From contig JACEHZ010000211.1 in NCBI GenBank assembly GCA_017893485.1, positions 124,001 through 188,000 of the forward strand: DNA of 64,000 nt. The letters are read 5' to 3'. This DNA is from Hemerocallis citrina. Its lineage: Eukaryota > Streptophyta > Magnoliopsida > Asparagales > Asphodelaceae. The notes beneath the pieces are model-generated. The model saw only the letters and a program-made list of their open reading frames with translations, was not told the origin of the DNA and made no database searches. Shown piece after piece: positions 22,211-34,264 of the stretch; within the stretch, counting starts at the first letter, position 1; every line of letters begins with the position of its first letter. Both the position numbers and the translations under genes were made by a program.

Positions 22211-22638
22211 TATTTTAATGGGAGAGTTGGGGTTGTAAACAAACAAATCCTAATTTTGTAACTGAGCAAACTCGTGCAATATACGTACAAACTACGTACA
22301 CCCACTAAACATTCCCGTGTCATGCACTTCAAATCAAAATATACAAATTCATTTAATTTAATGACTAAACTTTTTTATAGACGTGCATCACACGTGCATT
22401 GTACTAGTACTATTTTAATGGGGGAGTTGGGGTTTGTAACAAACAAACCCTAAGTTTGTAACTATATAAACATGTATAATACACGTCCAAATTATATCCA
22501 ACAAATATAAATGTGCACTGCACGTGTAGCCCAAATCAAAACATTCAAATATAAACTATTTTTTTTCTTATTCAATATATATTCATTTAATTTGATGACT
22601 TAACTTTTTAGACGTGCATCACATGTACATTGTACTAG
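21838..22638. mobile_element. Cluster of Helitron-like termini with (TA)n arrays
   Basis: Three to four units start with (c)tattttaatgggagagttggg or ctaatattataatgg. They end in gacgtgcatcacacgtgcattgtaCTAG|T at 22407 and 22638, with weaker versions at about 22010 and 22160. A short GC hairpin before a terminal CTAG followed by T matches a Helitron 3' end. An 80-bp block (cagactacgtcgg to ttactag) is duplicated at about 21941 and 22087 around (TA)n runs. No Rep/helicase is present. Confidence 0.6.
22034..22207. repeat. Two (TA)n microsatellite tracts
   Basis: Long TA runs at 22037-22086 and 22161-22209, each attached to a copy of the 80-bp block noted for the Helitron-like cluster. Confidence 0.9.
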
Positions 22639-22640
22639 TA

Positions 22641-24236
22641 TATATAGAAGATAACTAATTGTATCTTCTAAACACCAAGTTTAAGTTGAAAATAAAGTTG
22701 AACCTTGGCTGGAAGTACAAATATTGAAACCAAAGTTTAGATAACTTTAGCTATCTATTTGTTTCCAAACAGGGTAAATAATAAAATATTTCTGATTTCC
22801 GATTTTGCCTGAACCCCAGAAAGCAAGTCGAAGGAATACAGACATGCAAAATAACCAGCAAAGTGGAACATTCACCATTAATCAGAACACAATCAGAATA
22901 TAATGACAAACCTAAACAACTATTAAACTTGCTATCCATATATAGTTATAGAAACCTTTTCTATTAACTCCAAAAAAAAGAAAAAAAAACCTTGTCTATA
23001 TTCTAGTTTAGTATCAAATCATAATTAATGTTAAAAAATAAAAAAATACAGTGATCCAGTAACTAGAAGTTAGGGAGGAAGATGATGATGATAGTTTACC
23101 AGCTTTTGTAAAGAAGCAGGGAACAAAACCTTGAGAAATTGAGGGTTGTAAGGAGCATCCACAAGTGTTGCCATTAGCATATATTAATTGTATAGATTGC
23201 AAACTGTGTGTTCTCTTCAGATACAAGACTTGATAATGAAGACGAATCAGAAGAAGATGCTATTGTCTCTTCAGATATATACCTGGAGCTTTCAATGTAC
23301 AAAGGTAAGTGATTCCTTTCCCACTTACTTTGATAGTTATGATGATCAGTTTTAAGTTGCAATCATTTCAAATCTTTTGAGTAGATCATATTGATATTCA
23401 CATAAGTATTCAGACAATTGATTACACTAATAATCCCTTGGAACCAAGCGAAACATCACAATAAAGGAAGAGGGAGAAAAGCTGGAGATTGTAATCCGTT
23501 GAGTACTTTAGACGAACAATGCTTTGCCGACTCAAAATGTACATGTAAACTTGGTATCATTTTCACCAACTATACAATACACACTAGATACATAGAGAGG
23601 ACCGGCCCCACCCTTGAGGAGGGTGAGGTGGCCGCGTCAGCCCCGGCGTTTTTGCAATTTTAGGAGTCTCTAAATTTGTAATTCCCTTGTAAATATAGAC
23701 ACGTATTTTGTGCGTAAAAAAATACTGTTATTAGAGGTCTCCAAAAATAATTATTTGAGGCTTTTAAAAAAATTAAAATTATTTGGGTTTAGTCTTGAAG
23801 ACTTGAATTGAATTTGAGACTTTAAATTTGGGTGATTTAGAGCATCTCCAACCATGCTAGCTATTTTGACTAGCCATAAATATTTTAATTTTTATTTACT
23901 CATAAATAGTTACAATATTATTTTTTTAAAGTACTATGAACTCAATCTAATAATTTAAAATACTATGAACTCATAAATAGTCAGGTTAGGACCGTTAGGT
24001 ATATCTTACTTCACCAAGAGAATCCAACAAGAGAATCCAAGTCAAGAGTTTCATGCATGTCCCAGGGAGGGGTCTTAATTACCAACCTAGGATGTTAGCT
24101 CTCTTTATCCTTTCACAAAAACCTGACTAAAATCTTTTATTTTGACTGTTTCAACTAATAGGTCCTAAATTAGCAAACCAAGGAAGGTACAGCTTTGAAC
24201 ATCTCAATGCTTAGGATAGTTAGTTTTCGGATTGCA
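22641..24236. other. Mixed intergenic DNA with possible exon fragments
   Basis: On the plus strand, 23222-23312 lies between TCTCTTCAG and AAAG|GTAAGT and encodes TRLDNEDESEEDAIVSSDIY. A nearby acidic stretch, REEDDDDSLPAFVKKQG, ends in a stop near 23130. They may be remnants of a host gene, but I cannot connect or name them. From 23600 to 23660 a GC-rich piece (accggccccacccttgagg) resembles one end of a DNA transposon. From 23840 the phrase gagcatctccaaccatgctagct is a common plant MITE start. Confidence 0.3.
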
Positions 24237-24268
24237 ACAACACTATAATATACTACAAAATGGGGAAT

Positions 24269-24803
24269 GTTTTGTCCAGTAACAATTACTAGAAGGTAGC
24301 TTGCTCGAATTATATATAACCATCCATGTGTATAACTCCAAAAACCAAATTTTTTGTTTAGGAACTGAATCCAGATGACAAAGAAAGATTTGAAGAATTG
24401 AAAATTGCTCTAGCCATTTAGCTGTGTATTGAATAAAGATTTAGCTGTGATCTGAAGTTCCATTTATGATTGAATAGGGGTCATAACTAAACAATTCATC
24501 CTCGAATACAACTACAATCTATATGTCAGGTTTTAGTATACAACTACAATCTATATATCAGGTTTTAGCATACAACTACAATCTAAGATAACAAATTGAG
24601 AATACAACTACAATCTATATGTCAGGTTTTAACATACAACTACAGTCTATATATCGGTGTATAATCAGTGTATACTAATCCTGCAGAGTAACAAATTGAG
24701 AATACAAAGCTGAAAAATTTAGTATAATATACAACAACACTATAACACTATAATATAGTTAGTTTTGTCCAGTAACAATTACTAGAAGGTAGCTTGCTCG
24801 AAT
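24269..24803 (+). repeat. Left arm of a long inverted repeat
   Basis: The 535 bp match the right arm (26516-27041) as reverse complement with few differences. Each arm begins and ends with the same roughly 45-bp phrase (gttttgtccagtaacaatta and onward). The arm interior has repeated tacaactacaatctatat motifs. Confidence 0.9.
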
Positions 24804-24890
24804 TTAGTTCAATTTTGCTACGTGTAGTTTATCAATGAATTAGTATAATTGTTCTATTCGAATTTGAAGAATAACAACTGTAAGTATTAT

Positions 24891-26109
24891 TGTCACCTGA
24901 AAAATTTAAAGACCTTTAATAGCAATCACGGTCACCACTCAATACCATATTGTCACTCTAGTCTACATAATCTACCAATCTCTTCACTTTGACAAACTCA
25001 ATGAAACTCCAAGCATCGTCCATTAGCCATGCACGCCCAATCTCTTCATTTTGACCAACTTAACAAAACTTCAAGCATCGTCCATTAGCCCCCCATGCCC
25101 AAAACTGCAAACCCAATAAATCAAAGCACCCAAGCAACCAAATATCATTGAGGCATTCCATCGAACACCCTCCGTGAAACATAAATTCCAGAGGGGAATA
25201 TCATTAAACACATTGTCCACTCAGTCTTTCTCTTGACTCTTGTCAACTAATCCTTCATTTTCGAATACCGCACCAATCTCAAAGTAGCAGCACTCCACCA
25301 TCCCAATCCCTAACTGAAGTGCTACCTAGATAGTAATAACCACAATACTTGATACATAAAACTTGAACTTGACATATGCTTTCTTGATACTTGACTACAT
25401 GATACATGAGACTTGATACTTGTACTTGACAACTTGACACTAGACTTGAGACTTGTTACTTGACACTTGTACTCGATACTTATTACTTGATGCATGACAT
25501 CATTACATGTTCACTAGCCACTTGATCTACTATTAGTATTTGTTACCCAACCTTGTCATTTGAGTTGTCTTTCTGCTAGTTAGTTTCTTAAATCCCCACT
25601 ACTTGTTGCATCCCTATTACATTCTTGATTCCAAATCTTGTTTCATATTGCTTGTACTTATTTTACGATTTGTGGCCCTAACTTGCACTAAGGGTGATTC
25701 TCTTGTTTTCTCAACTTTTTCCTTTTTATAATTATATACAAACTTTGGAGACGTGTTGCCTGCTGGAATTGGTGAGCAGACGTTCTAGGCCTTGCTTGGG
25801 AAAAAATTTCTTTAATCATTTCATTTTGTATTTGAGTTATTTCATTTGATGTTACTTAAAATCTGTAACGGGCTTATGTTCCCGAGTTTTATCTTTTGAT
25901 CCAGACTTGAAAACTATTTGAAATATTATTATTTGTTTCAATTATTTTTTGTTGCTTAATAAATTATTCATGCATGCGTGGTTGTGTATACTTGTTATAT
26001 TCTTGTTGTGATACTGAGTGGATCCTACAGCTTATGAATGATGTTAAAATCATTCGCTGGACTTCGTCACGCGCTCGTATTCTATATTTTTGGGAAGCGG
26101 GGCGTGACA
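24891..26109 (+). repeat. Probable LTR inside the inverted repeat
   Basis: The right end, ggggcgtgaca, is followed eight bases later by a primer-binding site, so an LTR ends at 26109. The matching start may be tgtcacctga at 24891, giving about 1.2 kb, but this boundary is inferred only from TGTCAC being the inverse of GTGACA. No second LTR or pol is in the spacer. Confidence 0.5.
25338..25505 (+). repeat. ACTTGAYAC-type minisatellite
   Basis: Degenerate repeats of acttgatac / acttgacac occur about fifteen times in this stretch, inside the probable LTR. Confidence 0.8.
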
Positions 26110-26118
26110 AGGTTTTTA

Positions 26119-26132
26119 GTGGTATCAGAGCT
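26119..26132 (+). promoter_or_regulatory. Primer-binding site, initiator tRNA-Met type
   Basis: AGTGGTATCAGAGC follows the LTR end. TGGTATCAGAGC is complementary to the 3' region of plant initiator tRNA-Met, the usual primer for many gypsy and copia elements. Confidence 0.75.
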
Positions 26133-26515
26133 CAGGTTTGGCTAATGTGTTAGTTTGACTAATACATTATACATGCTTGACTCAGTCAGGATTAACTCAA
26201 CATTAAACAAACCACGCAACCACATGAATAATTTGATAATTAACTCGATCTGGACACTAGTCTTATCCTATTCATTTTGATCCCTTCATATTCAATTCTT
26301 TGATTCCATGTTTCCTTCCATCTCTTGCAGTCGTCCTGATTTGTTGATTTCTTATTGGGTACAAATTTATTCCATCCGTACCCATGTTCTTTTGATTCCG
26401 ATACAAGCAATCTCTTATTTCTGCTTGCCTCCTTGATCCCTTCTTATTTCAGCTCATGTGTCATTCGTTGCTATAAGTTGTTCTCTTATAGTGTTGTTAT
26501 ATATAATTCGAGCAA

Positions 26516-27041
26516 GCTACCTTCTAGTAATTGTTACTGGACAAAACTAACTATATTATAGTGTTATAGTGTTGTTGTATATTATACTAAATTTTTCAGC
26601 TTTTGTATTCTCAATTTGTTACTCTGCAGGATTAGTATACACTGATTATACACCGATATATAGATTGTAGTTGTCTGCTAAAACTTGACATATAGATTGT
26701 AGTTGGATTCTCAATTTGTTATCTTAGATTGTAGTTGTATGCTAAAACCTTATATATAGATTGTAGTTGTATACTAAAACCTGACATATAGATTGTAGTT
26801 GTATTCGAGGATGAATTGTTTAGTTATGACCCCTATTCAATCATAAATGGAACTTCAAATCACAGCTAAATCTTTATTCAATACACGGCTAAATGGCTAG
26901 AGCAATTTTCAATTCTTCAAATCTTTCTTTGTCATCTGGATTCAGTTCCTAAACAAAAAATTTGGTTTTTGGAGTTATACACATTGATGGTTATATATAA
27001 TTCGAGCAAGCTACCTTCTAGTAATTGTTACTGGACAAAAC
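26516..27041 (-). repeat. Right arm of the long inverted repeat
   Basis: Reverse complement of 24269-24803. The spacer between the arms is about 1.7 kb and contains the LTR and its primer-binding site. Confidence 0.9.
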
Positions 27042-27267
27042 TAACTACTCAGATAAAAATTGGAACCTAATTAGTCAGATATTATCATTATTTGAGTAAG
27101 GAGTAAGAAGACATAGAATTCTATATCTATATTGGTCATATTATAGTTAGATAACTTAGTTTAGCTATATCAGTAGATATCTATACAATATATATAATTT
27201 TGTTTTAGTTTTATAATCTGAACAATTTATGGATTTATCGAATGTTGAAATACTTAATGTTTTTGTG

Positions 27268-27271
<4 letters not shown>

Positions 27272-27358
<87 letters not shown>

Positions 27359-27419
27359 TTTATCGAATGTTGAAATTTTGGACGGGAAAATGTGTTTTGT
27401 GAGAATCAATCTGGGCCTT

Positions 27420-27452
<33 letters not shown>
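27272..27452. repeat. (TA)n microsatellites flanking an inverted Helitron fragment
   Basis: TA runs at 27272-27356 and 27422-27453. The 65 bp between them (27357-27421) is the reverse complement of 27646-27693, part of the Helitron-type 5' end to the right. Confidence 0.85.
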
Positions 27453-27457
<5 letters not shown>

Positions 27458-27583
27458 CCAAATGAAAGGAGATCTTCCAATCAATAACAGAACTAGAGTC
27501 AGAATCATATATTAGTATATTACTCATTTCATCACATTGTTAAATTAAAAAGGCTATGAGATTTATATAAATGTTCATCAGTA

Positions 27584-28250
27584 TCTATATAATAAAACAT
27601 AAAGAAAGCTATCAAGTGGCTCTCATTCAATCTCCCTAAAATCAAAGGCCCAGATTGATTCTCACAAAACACATTTTCCCGTCCAAAATTTCAAACCCCA
27701 AAATTTCAAACAAAAAAACAATTTTTTTCTCTCTCTCAACTCAACCCCCCCTACCGCTACCATCTCTCTCTCTCTCTCTTCCCCCGCTCTCTCTCTCTCT
27801 TCCCCAACTCAGAACCCCCTCCCCTCTCTCTATCTCTCTCTGTGTCTCTCTCATCCGCTCTTTCCTTGGAAATGTCAGCCCCGCCTCATCGAAACCCCCA
27901 CCCACTTCCACTCCCGACCTCCTTCAAAGTGCCGTCAGCCCCGCCTCATCGAAACCCCCACACACTTCCACTCCCGACCTCCTTCGAAGCGCCATCAGCC
28001 CCGCCTCATCGAAACCCCCACATCCTTCGAATCTCGAACCTCCACCTCCTTCGAAGCTCCGTCAGCTCCGTCAACCCAACCTCCACCTCAGCGCCACCTG
28101 CACTAAGTCTAGATCGGTCATCCCAAAGGAGATCAAAATATTTGTCGAGAATTTGAAAATTATCGTGAAATTGTTTGTCCAAGGGGAGGAAGAAGAACGG
28201 AGATCGCGGGAGCCATAAAGTGTGCAAAATTTTGAGAGAAAGAAGGCACC
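27584..28250 (+). mobile_element. Helitron-type 5' end with 60-bp tandem repeats
   Basis: A|TCTATATAATAAAAC at 27584 followed by aaagaaagctatcaagtggc matches the 5' end of the complete Helitron at 62780-63248 read on its own strand. Downstream is a pyrimidine-rich run (ctctctctc) and a 60-bp unit repeated about three times from 27875 (tcagccccgcctcatcgaaa at 27875, 27935 and 27995). The repeat keeps an open frame with SPASSKPPHTSTPDLL. I did not find the matching 3' CTRR end, so the right limit is arbitrary. Confidence 0.5.
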
Positions 28251-28675
28251 GTTTAATCAGAAATTGTTTCAAGTTGACAATGATACGGACAAAGGAGCTT
28301 GACTGTTTCAAAAGTTGGCAATTCAACAATCTCAACTCCTAAAAATCCAGTGAATCTCCTCCATCCAATTCAAATCTCATGAAAAGGGAGATGCCTTTTC
28401 CTTTGGAAAAAGCATGTTGCTGAGGACAGGAAGGGGGGGGGGGGGTTGGAAACTAATAGTAGCGAGCGCTTATTGCAGCACATATCTCTTCCACATTTGC
28501 CCTCCATTTATTGCGTCGAGGGCGAGAATAAATAACCACTCCCCTTCCATGAGACGACCTGGAATCATCTATAATCTCTAATATTATAATGGGATATTGG
28601 GGTTGTCATTTGTAGACAATTTATATGTAGACATTCAACTATCTAATCTCAGCCATTTATTTTTAAGTGAGAGTT

Positions 28676-31600
28676 TGTAACATCTGTTTTTTTTATATTT
28701 ATATTTATTTTATATATTTTGTTAACTATTTGATTTAAGTTATTTTTAAATATGTTTCTAGGTGTTTTTTTCCCTTATTAAGTGATTTTATTTGTATTAG
28801 AATGCTTAAATTGAAATTTGAGGTTAAGCGGGGGGAATAGGAAATATATGAGTTTTGGGATGAGTTTTCTTGGTAGAGATGAATCCGATTTGACCCGAAT
28901 TTTTTTTGGGGCGTTTATACATTAGAGGGAACTGATAAATTGCTAAAATAGTGGAATTTTTAGTTTGTGGCATTTAGTTACGAATTTTGTTGAAATAACC
29001 CATTTTAGGTCTTTTTTTTAGTAAATGGGCTTAAAGCCCATAACCCTATTCCTAACAATCATTAAATACCCTAAAAAGTCCCTAAGTTGTCATTTTTTCC
29101 CCTTCACTCTCTCCCCCTTCTCTCCTTGGCCGACCGGACACAAAAAAGAAAAATCCCCACTTAGAAGCCAATTAGGGTTTTGAAAAACCCATCCACTCTC
29201 CACCTCCAAGTTCTAATCTTTTGGAGTTTTAGTAGAGTTTTGAGTTCTCTTCCACGTGGTGGTGTCCGTTTTTCCAGAAGATTCCAAAAAGGTATAAAAA
29301 ATTGTATGTTAGTTTAGTAAATTGTATGCTTTTCATTTCTTTTTCTAGAAATTGATGTAGGGAGATGTAGAGAGCATATAGAACATGTTAGAAGTTAGGA
29401 TTGGTGCATATCATGGTGAAATAATGAAGTTCTAATTTTGGCATAAAGCCAAATTTTAGAGTATGTGAAGTGGAGTAAGAAACTTGCTTCTAGCGAGTTT
29501 AGAAAATGCGTGGGAGGTTGTGGAGTAGTGTGAGAGTGTTAATATGAATTTAGAATGAATTTTGTAGCTTTAGAACTTAATGGAAATGATTAGAGAATGA
29601 CAAGGTTATTTATGCACGCCGGGTGTTCGGTGGAATGCCCGAGCGAGAGCAAAGTGAGAATTTGATGCATCTGGTGGTATAATTAAGTTTTATTATTGTT
29701 GTTCATTCTAATTTGAGATATTAGGAAAAAGATATTAAGGAAATTAGGAGATAGGGAATTTTCTTAGTAATAAGTTTCCGATTAATCAATGAATTTTTGT
29801 ATGGGGACCCGAATTCGAAATCCATCGATGTAGCTCACCTACATCTGTCATTTGTGACGCGTGGGTGAAGACGGATTCGAATTTGGAGGTTCGTAGGCCG
29901 AGTTTTGAGTTTTGAGCTAATCGGTCCTATAATTTTCTTTTTAGGTTGAAAATTTTGAACTTTGATTGGTTACCGGGCGGACGTGGGACCTCGTTTACTC
30001 GATCCGTCAGGTGAGTATGTTGTATTTATGTATATTCTATGTTGTGGCCAAATTTCGTGGCATTTCGATATATTTGGTAGAAGTTATGCTAAAAATTTAT
30101 TTTTCAGAAAAATACGGATTTTTAAGGGCCAAAAACGGGTTTTTGTGAGAATTGCCGAAATTCACTATTTTGAACACATCAAATCTACCCGAGAGGTTAG
30201 TGTGACGTGTTTAAGCAATAAAAAATTAATAACTCACATGGTTTATGTCTTTTTCTACTCTGTGCATGTTTCGTGCATGTTTTTGGCCACATAGGCCCAT
30301 ATAGGCGGTTTGGCTTACGTGGAACGTTGTGTATGGGCTAGCTTGCTATATTGGGATGTTATTTGATATAATTAGAAGAAATAAGTGATTGTGGTGCATT
30401 TTTGTGATATATACCTATTGTCGGTAATGAGTAATAATGTGTTAATTGATTAAATTAATGATATAGTTTATGTATGTTTTATTATTGTGGTTGTGGTGAA
30501 CTAATGGGTGATATTATGATAGAATCCGTTATTTAAATTTATATACGCTTAAATGATTAAGGTGTGAGAAATTGCATACTCTGATATTTTTATGATACGG
30601 TGTATTATGAAGTAATAACCCTATAAATGCAACAGCCGGATGAATAAATATATGTAGTACTATGAGATAATGACTCACATGATTAAAGTCAAGGATGTGA
30701 CAATTGTTTAATTAAAAGATGTGATGCTTTATGTTGATTTAGTAAGATAAAAGATGAAATGACTAATGCTAATAACAGATGGTTTTGTTGACCAGTACCT
30801 ACAGCAATCCTGGGGGTTTGGGCTAGACTTCCTAACACCCAAGGACCGGCTTGGGGTAAGTGTACCCAAACTATGTTTGGGGTAAGTGGATTTTATCGCC
30901 CAAGCTAACGGCTTGAGGCCCGGTTTTTCCTCGATGACAGCTGTCGTGAGGAAGTACCCAGTTTATCTGGGGTTAGTGGTTTTTTTCTCCTGACTTCGGC
31001 TGGGAGGAAGTACCCAGGTTACCTGGGGTCAGTGGCTTTTTCCCTCTTGGCTTCGGCTGGGAGGAAGCACCCAAGTTATACTTGGGGTTAGTGGTTCCCT
31101 CGCTAGTTCGGCTAGAAGGAAGACGTAGCCTCAGACGAGTAAGACTCTGTGTGAGCATCGGGCCGTGTGTTTACTGGGCTGTCGGCTTTCAGTATGTTGG
31201 GATACTGTGGCTCACTGGTCGACAAACTAATAAAATAACTAAGTGTAAATAAAGGTGAAAGCAAAGAAAGTGGAACATGAATTGTAAGTGAGAAAGAAAG
31301 TGATTATGAATGAAATTGAGTATGAAAAGAAATGGTAAACGAAGTACGTGGTTAATTTTTAAAGTGAAGAATGAAGTGAATGTGTTATTTATGAAATGAA
31401 ACTCAAGTGTTTATGTGATGCTTACTTATTGTTATTTATTGGATAGCAAGTAAATGAGTTGTTTATAAATTATTGGTGTTCTTTACGAATTGTTATGAAG
31501 TGGTGTTTTTGTATTGCAATAATTTGTCATAAGGAATGTGTATGGAGGTTATTGTGCTAAGAGTGAATAGATAAAGTGATATGTGTGAAATAAGTGAGAT

Positions 31601-32610
31601 ACATAAAGTGAAGTGTATTATGTGATGGATGTTGAATTTATTTCGATAAATATAAAATGTGGTATAATTGTGGGGCCTTGGAGTTGCGCTAAGGAACTAC
31701 CTGCCCGCTATTTCCCTTGGAAATGGTGGGAACTATTTGCCAAGGCACAGCTTCAAGGTAATGAGATTGATTATGGTTATTAAACGAAGAAAATTTTAAA
31801 AAGAGTACTGTGTGATAAATTTGTTTCTTTGTTAACCTATATTTATCCTTGAGTTAAATTTTATGACTCCGACAATGGTAAGTCTTACTTTTCTCTTTTG
31901 TTTATATTTAATTTATTAGTTAATTTGTAAATCATATTCACACCAGATATGGCTAATCCCTGTTGTTTTCTGGGAGTTAAGGGAGTCCCTCCCTGAGGGT
32001 GGACGACCCTAACTCTCTTGCAGGTTTGCTCCCAGCATGGTGATATAGTATAGAGGTTGGTTGTTATAGTTGTTTGGAGTTGATATATTATCTATGTATT
32101 TAATATATGAAGATATGTGGATAGTTGAAGTATTATTTTGTATTACGGTGTAAAATATTTATATGTATATATATGTAGTGCTGTGATGAAGAAAGAAAGC
32201 CCGTACCCACCTCGTTGTGGAGTATTGGGTTCTGTAGTTGATTTTGAAAAAGGTTTTCTTAAAGTTTTACAAAAATCCTATCTGTTTTCAAAGGAATTTA
32301 TAGTTTTTATTAAATATTTGATGTTCTATTGTGAGTTTGGCCCCCAGAGCATGATATTATATTGTCTGTGTGATTCTGCTCATTTTGGCCTGGGGAGCCC
32401 ATGATATTATTGCCTGTAATGTGAGCTACGGAATTTAGAGCAGAATTCCGTAAGCTAATTGTGTTTTGGGGCAGAAATTACAGGAAAAATTCTGTCCAAA
32501 TTTTTATTGAAATATAACTATCTTAGTTTATGTTTAAAGTGATATAGAAATTGAAAGAATCGAATTTAGATGTTTAGTTTTCAAAAAAAAAAAAAAATTG
32601 GGGTGTTACA
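28676..32610 (+). repeat. Solo LTR of a large Ty3/gypsy element
   Basis: Starts TGTAACATC and ends GGGTGTTACA, which are inverted repeats of each other. It is flanked by a perfect 5-bp duplication GAGTT (28671-28675 and 32611-32615). The 3935-bp interval has no gag, pol or internal LTR repeat, so it is a single LTR left by recombination. Its size, the GC-rich minisatellite at 30830-31115 and the TGTAACA ends resemble Tekay/Del-type chromovirus LTRs; that family name is from memory of their general character. The direction is taken from the start-like TATA and leader features and is not certain. Confidence 0.85.
30830..31115 (+). repeat. About 62-bp minisatellite within the solo LTR
   Basis: Four to five degenerate copies of ggaggaagtacccaggttacctggggtyagtgg-like units, each containing a small palindrome (acccaggttacctgggg) and a ttcggctgggaggaag phrase. 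Confidence 0.8.
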
Positions 32611-33036
32611 GAGTTATATTAACCAGTCATTTACTCAACTGCGGTTAGTTACCGTAATACCCTCAAAGTTTAAATTTATTTATGACATAATTATTTGCAA
32701 AAGTGTTAGACATAAAATAAAAGTTTGTGCCACTAGGGGTAATTTGTAAAAAGTATATGATGAGTAAAGGGAGGTCACGAGTTTGAGGGCAAATGACGTC
32801 TTATTATTTACTATATAAATCTTTAATATTATAATGGGAGAAGTACGTAGTGTCATTTGTAAATCTACCAACGCGTGCAACACACGTGCATAACTATTAT
32901 AAAGGAGGTCTTAGGTTCAAATCCAGTCTACGTCTTAATTTTTACATTAAAAAAGTATAATTATTAAGACGTGCATCGCGCGTGTAAATTACTAGTTTAT
33001 TTTAATTAGAACGTGCATCGCACATGCAGATTACTA

Positions 33037-33240
33037 GTTTGAATAAATTGAAATCCTTCTTATTGGATGATCATGATACTTCCCAAAGAGTGGACATCCT
33101 TGTCATGGACAGCTCATACGCGACGGAGAACACAGAGGCGCGTCTCAACCCAATAAGCATGTGGGCATCAACAGTTGATAGATGATTTCTCTAAAGTGAA
33201 TTGGGCTTTTGGGTCTAGGATTTGAAGGAATTAAAGAATT
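33037..33240. other. Flank between Helitron-like end and MITE
   Basis: A second Helitron-like 3' end (acgtgcatcgcacatgcagattaCTAG|T) finishes at 33037. The rest has no feature I can support. Confidence 0.4.
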
Positions 33241-33707
33241 GAGGGGGCGTTTGATAAAGAGACTCTTTTTAGTTTCCCAGGAATCTTGACTTGGAAATCC
33301 TAATTTTCCATGTTTTGTATGCTTTTTTGAAAACACATTCCCAGGAAACAAACATTCTCAGGAATGTTTTTGGCTATGTTTCCCCCAAAAACATTCCCCC
33401 GGGAGGGGGTGGGAATCCTAGTTTCCCATGGGTATGATTTTTTTTTTTTTGAAAGACTATTATATCCTAATTTCCCATATACATATTATTTAATATATAT
33501 AAATATTAAAATATTTATTTTTTTTATTATAATTATTATTTTAGAAAATATTTTTATTATGAATTTATTAATAATTATACATTATTATCATTCTGAATTT
33601 AATAATAATTATTCTTAATATATTTTTTGAATTTATATATTATTATCAATTATTATTATTATAATTACTATACATTATTAATATAATTATTCCAAAATTA
33701 TATATTA

Positions 33708-33744
<37 letters not shown>

Positions 33745-34260
33745 TGAAATTTCTAAAACAATAATTATATTTTCATAAAAAACCAAATATTTTAAATTTT
33801 ATATATAATAAATAGTAATAATAATAATACCAATAATAATAATAATAATAGTAATAATAATAATTATAAATTATAAAAAAATAGAATTAATATTAGTAAT
33901 ATAATTAATATTTTAGAATTTTTATATAATAAATAATAATAATTATAAATCATAGAAAAATAATTAACATATACTTTTTTTAAACTATTTTAATTTTTAA
34001 CATTTTAATAATATTTTAAAATTTTCATTTTCATATAATCTATATTTAAGGATATTTTTGTAAATAAAAATAACATTCCTAGGAAAGATGCCATTTAAAC
34101 CAAATAAGGGAATCAAGATTACCAAGTAACATTCCCAGATGTTTAAGGCCTACCAAACGCATTTTCAACATTCCCAGGAATCATCGTTCCCATGATTCAT
34201 GATTCTTGGGAATCATGATTCCCGGGAGCCAAAAAAAAACTCCCTACCAAACGTCCCCTC
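33241..34260. mobile_element. 1-kb AT-rich MITE with GAGGGG.CGTTTG ends
   Basis: The left end GAGGGGGCGTTTGATAA and the inverse of the right end, GAGGGGACGTTTGGTAG, are matched terminal repeats. AATT follows on both outer sides and may be the duplication. Subterminal copies of ttcccaggaatcttga-like motifs occur in both orientations. The centre is almost pure A/T with (TTA)n runs at 33708-33742 and 33817-33861. No transposase. Confidence 0.75.
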
Positions 34261-34264
34261 AATT

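Larger units (their letters stand above)
28568..32995 (+). mobile_element. Possible Helitron split by the solo LTR
   Basis: The left part begins TCTATAATCTCTAATATTATAATGGG (28568), the same type of start as the Helitron-like units at 21838. The right part ends gacgtgcatcgcgcgtgtaaattaCTAG|T at 32995 with the expected hairpin. The solo LTR at 28676-32610 sits between them. A second start-like tract (aatattataatgggag) at 32828 means the 3' end could belong to a separate short unit. Confidence 0.4.

Noticed and set aside
23590..23850. Complete hAT-like element near accggccccaccc
   Set aside because: Only one GC-rich end is visible. No inverse partner or duplication was found.
30830..31115. CRISPR-like spaced repeats
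   Set aside because: Units are contiguous and degenerate with no unique spacers, and this is plant DNA. It is a minisatellite.
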